Shown here one piece after another: positions 6,869 to 14,503 of a stretch of 24,384 bases of DNA. The DNA comes from a virus, in IMG/VR virus record IMGVR_UViG_3300033149_003963, positions 1-24,384 of that record; one strand, 5' to 3'. Made by a program: the position numbers and the translations under genes. The notes under the pieces are model-generated. The model was not told where the DNA came from. It did no database searches and was given only the letters and a program-made list of their open reading frames with translations. Every line of letters begins with the position of its first letter. Within the stretch, counting starts at the first letter, position 1.

Positions 6869-8581
6869 TCAGTTTGTCACCTCGACGTTGGCCCGGAGAT
6901 GGGTTAGAAGGGTGGGTCCCAGCCAGGTGTTGCCTTCGTCCTTCGAGTGCCACTCGTAGACGTGCCTGCTGCTGGCCTTACGTGCTAGGACAATGAGCGT
7001 CTCACCATCCCCTTCAATATCAGCAGCATCGAAACCACTCGAATCAGGCAGCTCCCTGATGTCACCGGCGGCGTAAGTCGTCCACTCGGTCGGGTCACCC
7101 TTGCGCCGGAGGACCTCAATCTTAGTCCAGCCGATGTTAACTGCCCATTGAACCCCTTTCGGGTCGGTGAACATGCCGAGCGCACCTCCTGCGCGTGTTA
7201 TCAGGCCACCAACGATGCCGGGATGGTGGGTGCCGATGTTCAGCCAGTCATCCCATATCCTGCCAACTTCTGGCGAGGCCGGGTAAGCAGCAATATCGGC
7301 CATGCAGTAAGCGCAGAAGGCCCCGTAGAGATTCCGCTCAACCCAGAAGGGCTGGTCGAAAAGGTCCCTCTTCAGATAGAACCAACCCCCGACCAGGTCG
7401 GCGTCGCAGGGCCAGCGGCCACAGTCCATGCTGTGGTGCAGCCTCATGTTGCTTGGGTCAGACACGTCCACGGCAAACAGCCCGGCAGTTCCCGGCACAA
7501 TCCCCATCAACAGGTGGGAGAAGTCCTCGTCGGACCTCTGTATCCGCAGCGAATGAGGAGCACCCTGGTAGTACTTGCCACCGATGGGCAGGTAGCCCAA
7601 CCGCGTCGGGTGAAGTCGGTTCTCGGAGGCGTCGAGCGCCACAATCCCACGATAGTCCCTGTCCTCCAGGCGAGCTGAGACGTAGAGCATATCGTGGACC
7701 GTCTTATCATCCTCAGCAGGGTGGCCGTGCTCTTCCTCGTAGTCAGCTTTGCAGTGGTCCTCAACTTGCTCCTCAGTCCAGTCATCGTGTTCGGCCTTGG
7801 TAGCTACCAGACACTCCAGGTACTCGCGTGGCATTATCTCCTGACCTTCCTGGGCAACGACACTTTGCCCCGCCCAGCCTCCCCACCACCCCGGCGTGAA
7901 TGGGTCAGTCTCGAAGGCCACCTCTAACGCTGGCTCGACCTCCAGCGCCTCAGGTTCAGGGCAATGGAGGACGTAGAGGTTGCCGTCGTGTTGGGCAGGC
8001 ATGTAGAGGTAGTCGTCAATCCAGGCGAAGTCGGCAGGCCAGTCCCCCTCAGGATACCAGACGGTCGGTGTCCAGATTTGATTCACCAACTGCGGGTCGT
8101 CAGGGTCTGAGATGTCGTAGATGGTGAAAGCCGGGGGAAGCTCACCTGTTCGCTGCAAGAAGTTCAACCCGCTGAAGGCCCAGAGGTAGTGCCCGTGAAC
8201 GAACAGCCTGATGATGCAGTAGCCGGTCTCATCCCAAGGCCGAAGCGCCCTGACCAGTTGCATGTTCTCAGGGTCGCTGACATCAATGACCGCCAAGTGC
8301 TCGGCAGGTGCCTGGCAGCCCGAAGCATGGGTGCATTCGACGCCTGCCTCAGCATAAATGTAGTTGCCGACGCGGGTGATGTCCCCGTATTGACCTTCAA
8401 GCACTCCCACCAACCGGAAGATGCTCCACTCAGGGTAGCCCCCAGGCTCCCACGGCTCCTCAGGAGGCTCCGCCACCACCGGCACATAGGCTTGCAGCGG
8501 GTAACGCTCCGCAGGCTGCGGGTCCCATTGCTCCCTGAACCGGCTGGTGATGAAGGTGCACTCTGCGGGGTCGTAGCCCAT
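6869..8581 (-). CDS. Tail-tip protein with LVIVD-type beta-propeller repeats
   Basis: A 570-residue protein directly after the tape measure, starting ATG at 8581. LVIVD-like blade motifs recur: LAVIDVSDPENMQLVRAL (residues 96-113), FTIYDISDPDDPQLVNQI (152-169) and LFAVDVSDPSNMRLHHSM (368-385), with blade-like strands between (NLYVLHCPEP; YRGIVALDASENRL). Residues 251-292 hold a Cys/His-containing helical motif that recurs in the next gene. The C-terminal part (YEWHSKDEGNTWLGPTLL) has an Asp-box-like SKDEGNTW. Propellers of this kind are rare in tail clusters. In place of a distal tail gene it may be a hub-associated or receptor-binding protein. No enzyme motif is visible. Confidence 0.75.
   Translation of the reverse strand: MGYDPAECTFITSRFREQWDPQPAERYPLQAYVPVVAEPPEEPWEPGGYPEWSIFRLVGVLEGQYGDITRVGNYIYAEAGVECTHASGCQAPAEHLAVIDVSDPENMQLVRALRPWDETGYCIIRLFVHGHYLWAFSGLNFLQRTGELPPAFTIYDISDPDDPQLVNQIWTPTVWYPEGDWPADFAWIDDYLYMPAQHDGNLYVLHCPEPEALEVEPALEVAFETDPFTPGWWGGWAGQSVVAQEGQEIMPREYLECLVATKAEHDDWTEEQVEDHCKADYEEEHGHPAEDDKTVHDMLYVSARLEDRDYRGIVALDASENRLHPTRLGYLPIGGKYYQGAPHSLRIQRSDEDFSHLLMGIVPGTAGLFAVDVSDPSNMRLHHSMDCGRWPCDADLVGGWFYLKRDLFDQPFWVERNLYGAFCAYCMADIAAYPASPEVGRIWDDWLNIGTHHPGIVGGLITRAGGALGMFTDPKGVQWAVNIGWTKIEVLRRKGDPTEWTTYAAGDIRELPDSSGFDAADIEGDGETLIVLARKASSRHVYEWHSKDEGNTWLGPTLLTHLRANVEVTN
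7706..7831 (-). repeat. Shared Cys/His motif, copy in the propeller protein
   Basis: About 42 codons (residues 251-292) with the pattern EYxxCLVxT, then HxxW, then HCxAxYEExHGH and DD. About half the positions are identical to the copy at 5533-5658. Two Cys and four His are conserved between the copies. Confidence 0.65.
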
Positions 8582-8583
8582 GA

Positions 8584-10344
8584 CTACCTCGCCCCCACCG
8601 TGGCCCCGTGGAGGGCATCAAGGGCCACCCGCCGCTGCCTTTCGTCAAGCTTCTCGTTACCGATGTAGACGTTGACGGGCACCGTTATCTCCGGGGGTTT
8701 CACTCCCGGCCCCTGGGCCGCAGGCAACCCCAAGGACTTTCGAGCCGCAGCTATCTCCCCCGCCGTAGGTGCTGCTCCCGCCTCCTTTTGCATCCACCTC
8801 TCTTCAGCCAAGGTCTTCCCGGTCGCACCGGGTGTGATAAAGCCCATAAGCGTCTCTCGTACTGTTGGCGTGACTGCCTTGAGTTCCGCTGTCTTGCCAA
8901 CCAGGTCAGCGTACTCTTCCGTCTTGGCCTTGCACTCTGCTATCGCCGCCGCCGTCTCTTTAGCGGACTGCCAGAGCTTGTAGAACTCAGTCGCCAGCAG
9001 AGCAACACCACCAGCCAGAGCAATCCAGGGTCCTGCCGCCAGTAAGCCCGGCCCCAGCGCAGTCAAGGCACTTGCCACCTCGCTCACCAGACCCGGCAGC
9101 TTGCCGAAGAACCCTATGAGGCCCGGTCCTACTCTGACAATCCCACTCAAGGCGCTCGAAACCGTCGGCAGCATGTAGACCAGCGGGCCGAACGCCTGGC
9201 AGAATGCCCCTATCCCCAGCGCCCACTTGGTAGCACTCTTCCCCAAGTCGGTCTTCACAAAGTCACCCACACGCGCTATGAAATCGGTGAGCATGGGGAG
9301 TATCTCAGCGAGGGTTTCACGAACAGGCTCCCCGACCTCAATGGCGAAGTTCTTGAGTTGGGCGGTAATCTCCCGCCACGGACCCATGCCCTTCTCCGCT
9401 TTGGTGGCGGCGGCCTCAGCCGCAAACCCCTGCTTCTGTATCTCCTCGGTGGTCTTCGCGACAGCGTCGGCCTGCCCTATCAAGGCCCTGGCAGCAGCGC
9501 CCGCCCGACTTCCGAACATGGCCGTGATGTTGGCCCCGCGCTCCTGCGCCGTGGTCAACAGCTCGATGAGGGTCACGGGGCTTTTCATGGCCTTGGTCAC
9601 ATCGGCCATTGAGATGCCCACGCCCTCGAACTCAGTCACCATCTTCTTAGTCGGGGCCAGCAGCTTGTCAACCATCCCCCGGAAATAGGTCCCCGCCATG
9701 CTCGCCTCGCCGGTCACCTTGATGACCTGGTCGGTCACCGCGATGGTGTCCTCAAGCGACCAGCTGAGGGAGCGACCGGCCATCCCCGCGTATTTCATAG
9801 TCTCCGCCAGCTCATCACCCTGGAAAGACGTGTCCGCCAAGGCCCCGGTGAGCGTATCGGCTATCCGCGCCATGTCGCCGGTTCCTAGCCGGAACTGCTC
9901 CATCAGGTTGAGCATAATCTTGGTGGTCTCACCCTGTTCGAGGCCGAGACCGATGCTCGTCTCGGTGATGGGCTTGAGCATCTCCTGCATCTTAGCGATG
10001 TTGTAGCCCTCTGATGCCAGCCGCTTATACGCCCCCGCCACGTCGGTAGCACTCAGACCGAGCTTGGTGAAATCCTGCGCTTTGCAGGACTCGCGTATGG
10101 CCTCCATTTCCTTGGCGGTCGCACCGGACTGTATCTCCACATCGGCGAGCACATCCTCAAACGATGCAGCTTCCCGTCCGGCGGCAAGCAGACCACCGAC
10201 CACGGTGGTGCCAGCAGCAGTCATGCCCGCGCCAACTTGCCGCAGGCTGGTGGCGTTGGCCCTTATCTTGTCACCCAACCCCTTCAGGCCGCGACTGGCC
10301 TCGTCCTTGAGACCCACTATGATGCTGACCGTGTAGTTAGCCAC
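8584..10344 (-). CDS. Tail tape measure protein
   Basis: A 586-residue protein starting with GTG at 10344 (GAGGTG six bases upstream). The phage tape measure core is plain: an N-terminal helix (GLKDEASRGLKGLGDKIRANATSLRQVG), SFEDVLADVEIQSGAT near residue 61, LGLSATDVAGAYKRLASEGY near 96, LNLMEQFRLGTGDMARIADTLTGAL near 144, and SLEDTIAVTDQVIKVTGEA near 196. Residues about 355-460 contain several hydrophobic stretches (ALGIGAFCQAFGPLVYMLP; ALTALGPGLLAAGPWIALAGGVALLA) that could cross a host membrane during ejection. It fixes tail length; by the usual 0.15 nm per residue rule, the tail would be somewhat under 90 nm. The stop is TAG. Confidence 0.93.
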   Translation of the reverse strand: MANYTVSIIVGLKDEASRGLKGLGDKIRANATSLRQVGAGMTAAGTTVVGGLLAAGREAASFEDVLADVEIQSGATAKEMEAIRESCKAQDFTKLGLSATDVAGAYKRLASEGYNIAKMQEMLKPITETSIGLGLEQGETTKIMLNLMEQFRLGTGDMARIADTLTGALADTSFQGDELAETMKYAGMAGRSLSWSLEDTIAVTDQVIKVTGEASMAGTYFRGMVDKLLAPTKKMVTEFEGVGISMADVTKAMKSPVTLIELLTTAQERGANITAMFGSRAGAAARALIGQADAVAKTTEEIQKQGFAAEAAATKAEKGMGPWREITAQLKNFAIEVGEPVRETLAEILPMLTDFIARVGDFVKTDLGKSATKWALGIGAFCQAFGPLVYMLPTVSSALSGIVRVGPGLIGFFGKLPGLVSEVASALTALGPGLLAAGPWIALAGGVALLATEFYKLWQSAKETAAAIAECKAKTEEYADLVGKTAELKAVTPTVRETLMGFITPGATGKTLAEERWMQKEAGAAPTAGEIAAARKSLGLPAAQGPGVKPPEITVPVNVYIGNEKLDERQRRVALDALHGATVGAR

Positions 10345-10893
10345 GTCTCACACCTCGCCTGGCCCTGGCGTCCCGCCGCTCCCGTTCAGCGGCCTTGCCC
10401 CTCTCCTCCAGGATAATGAGCCAGCGCTGAATCACCCACGCTGGCTCACGGTCGAGCTGCTCGCGGGTGTAACCACCCAGTGTTTCGAGCAGCACAAACT
10501 CTAGGATTTCGTCGGGTGGGTTCGCAACAGAGCGCCCCTCGACAAAATCGCGGGCTAACTGTCGGAACCCCCCGCCGGGGGGACTACACCACCGCTCCCC
10601 TGCTGACCGATGGAGGTGACAGCCCTCACTATCGCCCTGGCAAGGCCCGGCGAGAAGGTGTCGAGAACTTCAGGGGTCACCTTCGTGACCGGGTTCCCGT
10701 CCTTGTCCTCGACACCCCTGATGCTGTGGATGTAGGCACAGACCTTCTCCCCAACCGCATCCAGCGTTGCGGGGTCCTCGTTTGGCAGGGCGTCAATCTC
10801 CTTGACGAGCTTCTTGTATTGCCCCCAGTCAATGTTGAGTATGAGGGTGACCTCATCATTGACGGGCACCGTCGTAAGCTGTCCAACTTTCAT
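10337..10893 (-). CDS. Tail assembly chaperone, -1 frameshifted product (GT-like)
   Basis: After residue 109 of the G-like protein a -1 slip gives 76 further residues, for 185 in all. The extension has no start codon of its own and ends at TAA (10339-10337), overlapping the tape measure GTG. It reads FRQLARDFVEGRSV, then DEILEFVLLETLGGYTREQL, then EPAWVIQRWLIILEERGKAA and an Arg-rich tail. This is coherent, helical and protein-like, and fills the otherwise empty 210 bases between the G-like stop and the tape measure. In lambda the equivalent GT fusion recruits tail tube subunits to the tape measure. The open frame and slippery sites are seen; the shift itself is inferred. Confidence 0.75.
10555..10893 (-). 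CDS. Tail assembly chaperone, unshifted product (G-like)
   Basis: A 112-residue protein between tail tube and tape measure. The N-terminal 20 residues are beta (VPVNDEVTLILNIDWGQ), then come helices (YKKLVKEIDALPNEDP, VGEKVCAYIHSI) and SPGLARAIVRAVTSIG. It ends in a Gly/Pro linker and stops at TAG. This matches the lambda gpG type of tail chaperone, which coats the tape measure during tail assembly. Its last codons contain two in-register slippery heptamers, and the -1 frame continues open to the tape measure gene (separate entry). No ribosome site of high quality is seen; GGGAG lies about 11 bases upstream. Confidence 0.78.
   Translation of the reverse strand: MKVGQLTTVPVNDEVTLILNIDWGQYKKLVKEIDALPNEDPATLDAVGEKVCAYIHSIRGVEDKDGNPVTKVTPEVLDTFSPGLARAIVRAVTSIGQQGSGGVVPPAGGSDS
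10567..10582 (-). other. Probable -1 programmed frameshift site
   Basis: Two heptamers of the X XXY YYZ form are in the correct register: CCCCCCG (10582-10576) and GGGGGGT (10573-10567), two bases apart. The C and G runs can also pair with each other as a six-pair GC hairpin with a three-base loop. GGGGGGT is the better candidate because a slip there leaves both tRNAs fully paired with GGG codons. The site lies four codons before the zero-frame TAG. Confidence 0.68.
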
Positions 10894-10963
10894 CTCTGAC
10901 TCAGCTCCCTATGAACGCGATACACGATGCGCGGTACTCTTTGCAGCCAAGTCCATTCCTCAC

Positions 10964-11836
10964 TCAGGCCAGCGAGACTGCGAACACGTCCAGGTCGTTG
11001 TGCTCGGCCTCCGCGCTGACCCTCCACAGGACCTCGTCGGCACCACTCTCGATGGGCAGCGGGTCGCCCGCCAGGTGCAGACCGTTGCCACCTGTCAGGT
11101 CCACGGTGAGGAGCTGACCCGCCTGGGACGTGCCCGTGGCCTTGAACCCGAAGGTCGGCACCCAGTCGGCGATGAAGTTGAAGCTTGCTCTGACGCGGAA
11201 CTCCACGGTCAGCGCGACTGAGAAGTCCCCAGGGTCCATCCACTCAGGCAGCCTCTCCGCGTCGGTGGCCTTCTCGTCCTCCGAGGTCTGCGCCGTGATA
11301 GCGTTCTCGACGGTGACGGTCCAGCGTTGGGTCTTGAACATCTCGTCAGCTATCAGCACGTTGCCGGTATGCCAGGCGATTGCGAGATTGCTGGCCTTCT
11401 TCGCGGCGGCGGCGGCGATGTTCACCTGCTCCTGCCCCAAGGCCATCCAGTTGTAGGTCGCCATGAATAGGCCACCCCGCTCGCAGCTCAACTCCAGCGT
11501 GTTGAGGTAGCAGTCGGACTGTTTGCGAGCGGCGTTGACATTGCCGACGACGCCACCCTGGATGAACTTGATGACAGGTGGCAGCGCCCCAACAGAGGGA
11601 GGCTTCGCGCAGTTGATGAGGTCGAGGGACTGGACAGCACAAGTGGCGTTGCCGATGGGCACGACCATGTCTCGATAGACGATGTCCTGCCCGCCCGTGC
11701 CGACATTGTGCTGCGGCTCGCCACCCTCGTAGTCGAGACCGCCGCTGTCCACCTTGTCGAAACTAACCCACGGGCCGCTACCGGCCACATCGTATTCTGC
11801 ACACTCGGACAGCCCTACATAGGCCTCTACTGCCAT
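10964..11836 (-). CDS. Major tail tube protein
   Basis: A 290-residue protein. The ATG at 11836 has GGGGTGAG five bases upstream. It is beta-rich, opening MAVEAYVGLSECAEYDVAG, with a helical insertion (AAAAAKKASNLAIAWHTG, about residues 137-154) and later strands typical of tube proteins: QRWTVTVENAI, FSVALTVEFRVRASFNFIADWVPTFGFKATGTS, and a C-terminal LWRVSAEAEHNDLDVFAVSLA. It precedes the chaperone pair and the tape measure, the invariant order of long-tailed phages. No sheath gene is present, which argues for a non-contractile tail. The family is inferred from composition and order. Confidence 0.75.
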   Translation of the reverse strand: MAVEAYVGLSECAEYDVAGSGPWVSFDKVDSGGLDYEGGEPQHNVGTGGQDIVYRDMVVPIGNATCAVQSLDLINCAKPPSVGALPPVIKFIQGGVVGNVNAARKQSDCYLNTLELSCERGGLFMATYNWMALGQEQVNIAAAAAKKASNLAIAWHTGNVLIADEMFKTQRWTVTVENAITAQTSEDEKATDAERLPEWMDPGDFSVALTVEFRVRASFNFIADWVPTFGFKATGTSQAGQLLTVDLTGGNGLHLAGDPLPIESGADEVLWRVSAEAEHNDLDVFAVSLA

Positions 11837-11842
11837 GAGAAC

Positions 11843-12319
11843 TCACCCCTGGGTCTCTAGCTCCTCATACCACTTGACTAGGAACGGTATCAGCTCTATC
11901 TCCCACGACTGGTCCTCCTCGTCGCGGCCCTCAACACAGGTGCTGGGACCGGGCGTCCCCGTCAACCAGTAGTCCGTCTGTTTGAAAAACATGAGATTCC
12001 TGAGCACGTTGGCCGCGAGGATGCTCACGTAGTCGTCAAGCCGCTCCGGGTCGCCCACGTATCGCGTGGCGAGCGTGACCGCCCAGACCCCGTCAACCTC
12101 CACCTGCTGGTCGCCCATGAAATACTCCCAGTTGTCAATGCCTGAGCGGTAGACGAAGACGGCGTGCCGGTCAGCCACCGACGCCAACCGGCGCGGTCCC
12201 TTGAAGACACGCACCTCTTCCGACAGGCCCTCGCTGAGGTTCTGGTCGTCGCGCAGGTTGGCGATGATGGTGTCGGTGACTCTCACGAACAGGTTGCTGG
12301 GCGGCTTGGTGAGTTCCAT
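11843..12319 (-). CDS. Probable tail terminator / completion protein
   Basis: A 158-residue protein coupled to the previous gene by a one-base overlap. It has the size, position and mixed alpha/beta pattern of tail terminator proteins: an N-terminal helix (NLFVRVTDTIIANLRDD), strands around RHAVFVYRSG, VWAVTLATRYVGDPERLDDYVSILAANVLRN in the middle, and WEIELIPFLVKWYEE at the end. Such proteins cap the tail tube and form the joint with the connector. I see no family-specific signature, so the call depends on gene order between the gpG-like protein and the tube. Confidence 0.65.
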   Translation of the reverse strand: MELTKPPSNLFVRVTDTIIANLRDDQNLSEGLSEEVRVFKGPRRLASVADRHAVFVYRSGIDNWEYFMGDQQVEVDGVWAVTLATRYVGDPERLDDYVSILAANVLRNLMFFKQTDYWLTGTPGPSTCVEGRDEEDQSWEIELIPFLVKWYEELETQG

Positions 12320-12882
12320 CAGCCCATCACAACCTCAAAGTGCCGAATGAGCATCTGGAGCATCGTCCTTATGTCGGCGCGATTCATCCCGACGAAGGGC
12401 CTGGCAGGGATGCCAGGATGGTGGACCTCGCGGGCGAAGACTACTCCTGCTGCTGTCATGAACCGCAGCAGGCTGACGTTGACGGGCCGGATGGTATGCG
12501 GCCCCGTCCCCCCATGTTGCCACGGGCTTTGCTCCGTGCCCGCCCCCACCTCAACTGACAGGCCCCGAACTACCGAGGTCACCGACTGCTGCATCCGGCG
12601 AGTGTCCTGGAGCGCCCTGGCTCCTCCTCCACCTCCGCGCCGAGCTGCCAACGTGCCCTCCGCCAGCGGCACCCAGGCTCTTCCGGCGGCGGCGGTGGCT
12701 CTGCCTACATCGGCCACTATCTCCGGCGCGGTCTCGGTGCGGAAAGCCATGGCGATGGATGACTCAATCACCACTCCGAAGTCCTGCATCACGTGCCGTA
12801 TACCGGCAGGCGTGAGGCCCCGTTGAAGAAGTCCCAGACCCTCTTCAACCTCGTCCAGGCCCTCGACTCGCACGTAAAGCAC
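12319..12882 (-). CDS. Virion morphogenesis / tail completion protein (Mu gpG-like)
   Basis: A 187-residue protein starting with GTG at 12882 (AAGGAG, seven bases upstream). The gpG-family pattern is recognisable: a helical N-terminus (LDEVEEGLGLLQRGLTPAGI), WVPLAEGTLAARRGGGG near residues 70-86, ALQDTRRMQQSV near 90-101, VEVGAGT near 110-116, and near the end HHPGIPARPFVGM (154-166), the most diagnostic element. Members act in head-tail joining or tail completion. Its stop and the next start overlap as TGATG, so the two are translationally coupled. Confidence 0.8.
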   Translation of the reverse strand: MLYVRVEGLDEVEEGLGLLQRGLTPAGIRHVMQDFGVVIESSIAMAFRTETAPEIVADVGRATAAAGRAWVPLAEGTLAARRGGGGGARALQDTRRMQQSVTSVVRGLSVEVGAGTEQSPWQHGGTGPHTIRPVNVSLLRFMTAAGVVFAREVHHPGIPARPFVGMNRADIRTMLQMLIRHFEVVMG

Positions 12883-12893
12883 TTGCCGTCTCC

Positions 12894-13340
12894 TTAGCTA
12901 AGGCCGAACTCACCCGCAGGGGCTTTCGTAATAGATGGCCCCGCGCTGCCCTTGACCTTCTTCAGCTTGAAGTGGGCCTCGGAGTCGGCGATGTCTTTCA
13001 GCCACCTGCGGGCCTCGCGGTCAGCATCCTTGAGGTTCTCGGCCACTTCACCAGCACCACCAGCGTAAACGCGGTAGCGGACGGCACGAAAGACGGCCAT
13101 GACCGCGACCGCCTCACGCAGCTCGCGGGGCGGCGACGAGAACGGCCAGGTGTTGGGCCACCGCGACCTCAGGATAGACTTGGCGCGGTCGGTAGCGAGC
13201 CTGATGCAGCCGTCGAGCAGGTCGGTATCCTGGCGCAGGATGTCGGACAGGTCGGCGATGACCATGCAGCAGTCGGACCTGCTGCACCAGCACCCTGACC
13301 CCAGCGTCGTCTCTTGGAACGGTAGAAACTCCGATGGCAT
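12894..13340 (-). CDS. Head-tail adaptor (Mu gp36/DUF1320-like)
   Basis: A 148-residue protein. The ATG at 13340 follows AAGGAG with six bases of spacing. After about 24 residues, including Cys at 17, 19, 24 and 25, comes MVIADLSDILRQDTDLLDGCIRLATDRAKSIL, then a Trp/Pro loop, then PPRELREAVAVMAVFRAVRY, the helical layout of gp36/gp6-type adaptor proteins that form the ring below the portal. The basic C-terminal tail (HFKLKKVKGSAG) may enter the next ring. The stop TAA forms part of the next gene's ribosome site. The N-terminal Cys-rich segment is unusual for this family; the start could in principle be the ATG of MVIADL, though the ribosome site favours the longer form. Confidence 0.72.
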   Translation of the reverse strand: MPSEFLPFQETTLGSGCWCSRSDCCMVIADLSDILRQDTDLLDGCIRLATDRAKSILRSRWPNTWPFSSPPRELREAVAVMAVFRAVRYRVYAGGAGEVAENLKDADREARRWLKDIADSEAHFKLKKVKGSAGPSITKAPAGEFGLS

Positions 13341-13356
13341 AGTGAACTCCTTCGGC

Positions 13357-13386
13357 GTAGGGTGGACCGTGTCAGGTCCACCCTAC
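13357..13386 (-). promoter_or_regulatory. Perfect 12-bp stem-loop after the major capsid gene
   Basis: GTAGGGTGGACC (13357-13368) is exactly complementary to GGTCCACCCTAC (13375-13386), with a six-base loop. It fills the gap between the major capsid stop and the ribosome site of the next gene. On the minus strand no T tract follows, so it is not a classic terminator. It may stabilise the capsid mRNA or act as a partial terminator or processing site. Structure is seen; function is inferred. Confidence 0.65.
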
Positions 13387-13423
13387 ACCTTGGCCCTCTG
13401 GTGGCTTGCTAAGTCAGGACGGA

Positions 13424-14473
13424 CTACGACTCCGCTCCTGCGGTCACGTCCTGGTAGACGTACTGCGAGCACGCCACCGCGACTTCCGGCCCACCAGTCC
13501 ACTCGCCGGTGACATCAACCCTACCAGGAGCGTCCTTGACGGTGTCGGAGGTGTAGAAGGCCCCGAAGTGACCAGGAGGCGCCTCTACGTGAACCGCCTC
13601 ACACTCCCTCATCACACGGCCTGAGCGAGTGTTGTCGGAGTCGAGGACAATCGCTACATTGTCCGGGATGTAGTTAGTCTCAACGCCGGTCAATGGGTGG
13701 ACATAGGCCCCATCATCCACCACCACATCCAGCTCATCAATGCGGGTGACACCACCCTCCAGCAGCACGACAGTCTCGATTCCAGGCATATTCCCCGAAA
13801 TCATAACGTTCGTGGAGATATACCTGCGAGTCACGCTGTCGAGGAGAAGGGTGTCGGCGACACACCCGGCCCTGGCAATGGCAGCCTTCGCCGCGTCTAG
13901 GTCTGCCATGATGTTCGCGAGATTGGCCTGGGCCTCCGCCTGAGTCGGCCCGTCGTCGAAGCCGTAGTTCCAGGCACCCGCCGTGTTATAGGCCTGGAGG
14001 CAGTCGTCGGTGCAGAGCAGCAGCTCCTTGACCTCGGTGTCGGAACCCTTAGGCTTGTAGGTCTTGATTCCCATCAAGGCCTCAGCCCGCAGCCACTCCC
14101 AGAACGACTCCAGGCGCAGGCGCAGCTCGCGCTCGGCGCGAGCCAGCTCACGCTGCCCACGGCTCTGCGTGGAGCTGCCAGGCTCACGCAGGTCCTTGAG
14201 GGTCTGCGCGGAGATGTGAATCCCCTCTCGCCAGGTCTCCGCGACGTAGTCCACCTGCATCAGCACGGGTGGCTCCACGAACTTGGCCTCACCCCCACGG
14301 GTGTTGACCTCCCCTCGCACCCTGGAATAAGCAAGCACGTCGTACGTCACATGATTGCCGGGTCCGGTGTTGGGCACGAACGGGAAGAACCGTGAAAGCG
14401 GAGCCTCGACCTTGGTGAACTGCTCCATAGTCCTCGCGATGGTTTTTGGTTGCAGTTCAATCGGCACAGCCAT
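13424..14473 (-). CDS. Major capsid protein (lambda gpE-like, HK97 fold)
   Basis: A 349-residue protein with a good site (GAGGTG eight bases before the ATG at 14473), following scaffold and decoration genes. Features of the gpE family are visible: RFFPFVPNTGPGNHVTYDVL near residues 28-47, VLMQVDYVAETWREGIHISAQ near 70-90, a long charged helix (ARAERELRLRLESFWEWLRAEALMG, about 110-134), the spine-like region LANIMADLDAAKAAIARAGC near 185-204, and GAYVHPLTGVETNYIPDNVAIVL near 253-275. It forms the icosahedral shell. Its stop is TAG, followed four codons later by a second in-frame TAG. A long perfect stem-loop lies just beyond the stop. Confidence 0.9.
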   Translation of the reverse strand: MAVPIELQPKTIARTMEQFTKVEAPLSRFFPFVPNTGPGNHVTYDVLAYSRVRGEVNTRGGEAKFVEPPVLMQVDYVAETWREGIHISAQTLKDLREPGSSTQSRGQRELARAERELRLRLESFWEWLRAEALMGIKTYKPKGSDTEVKELLLCTDDCLQAYNTAGAWNYGFDDGPTQAEAQANLANIMADLDAAKAAIARAGCVADTLLLDSVTRRYISTNVMISGNMPGIETVVLLEGGVTRIDELDVVVDDGAYVHPLTGVETNYIPDNVAIVLDSDNTRSGRVMRECEAVHVEAPPGHFGAFYTSDTVKDAPGRVDVTGEWTGGPEVAVACSQYVYQDVTAGAES

Positions 14474-14503
14474 TGTTTTTCACCTCACTTTCAGTTGCAG
14501 CTA

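Noticed and set aside
4861-13426. Genome-wide reassignment of TAG to an amino acid
   Set aside because: TAG ends the major capsid, tape measure, chaperone zero frame and other genes at sensible places; readthrough there would give long out-of-frame extensions over following genes.
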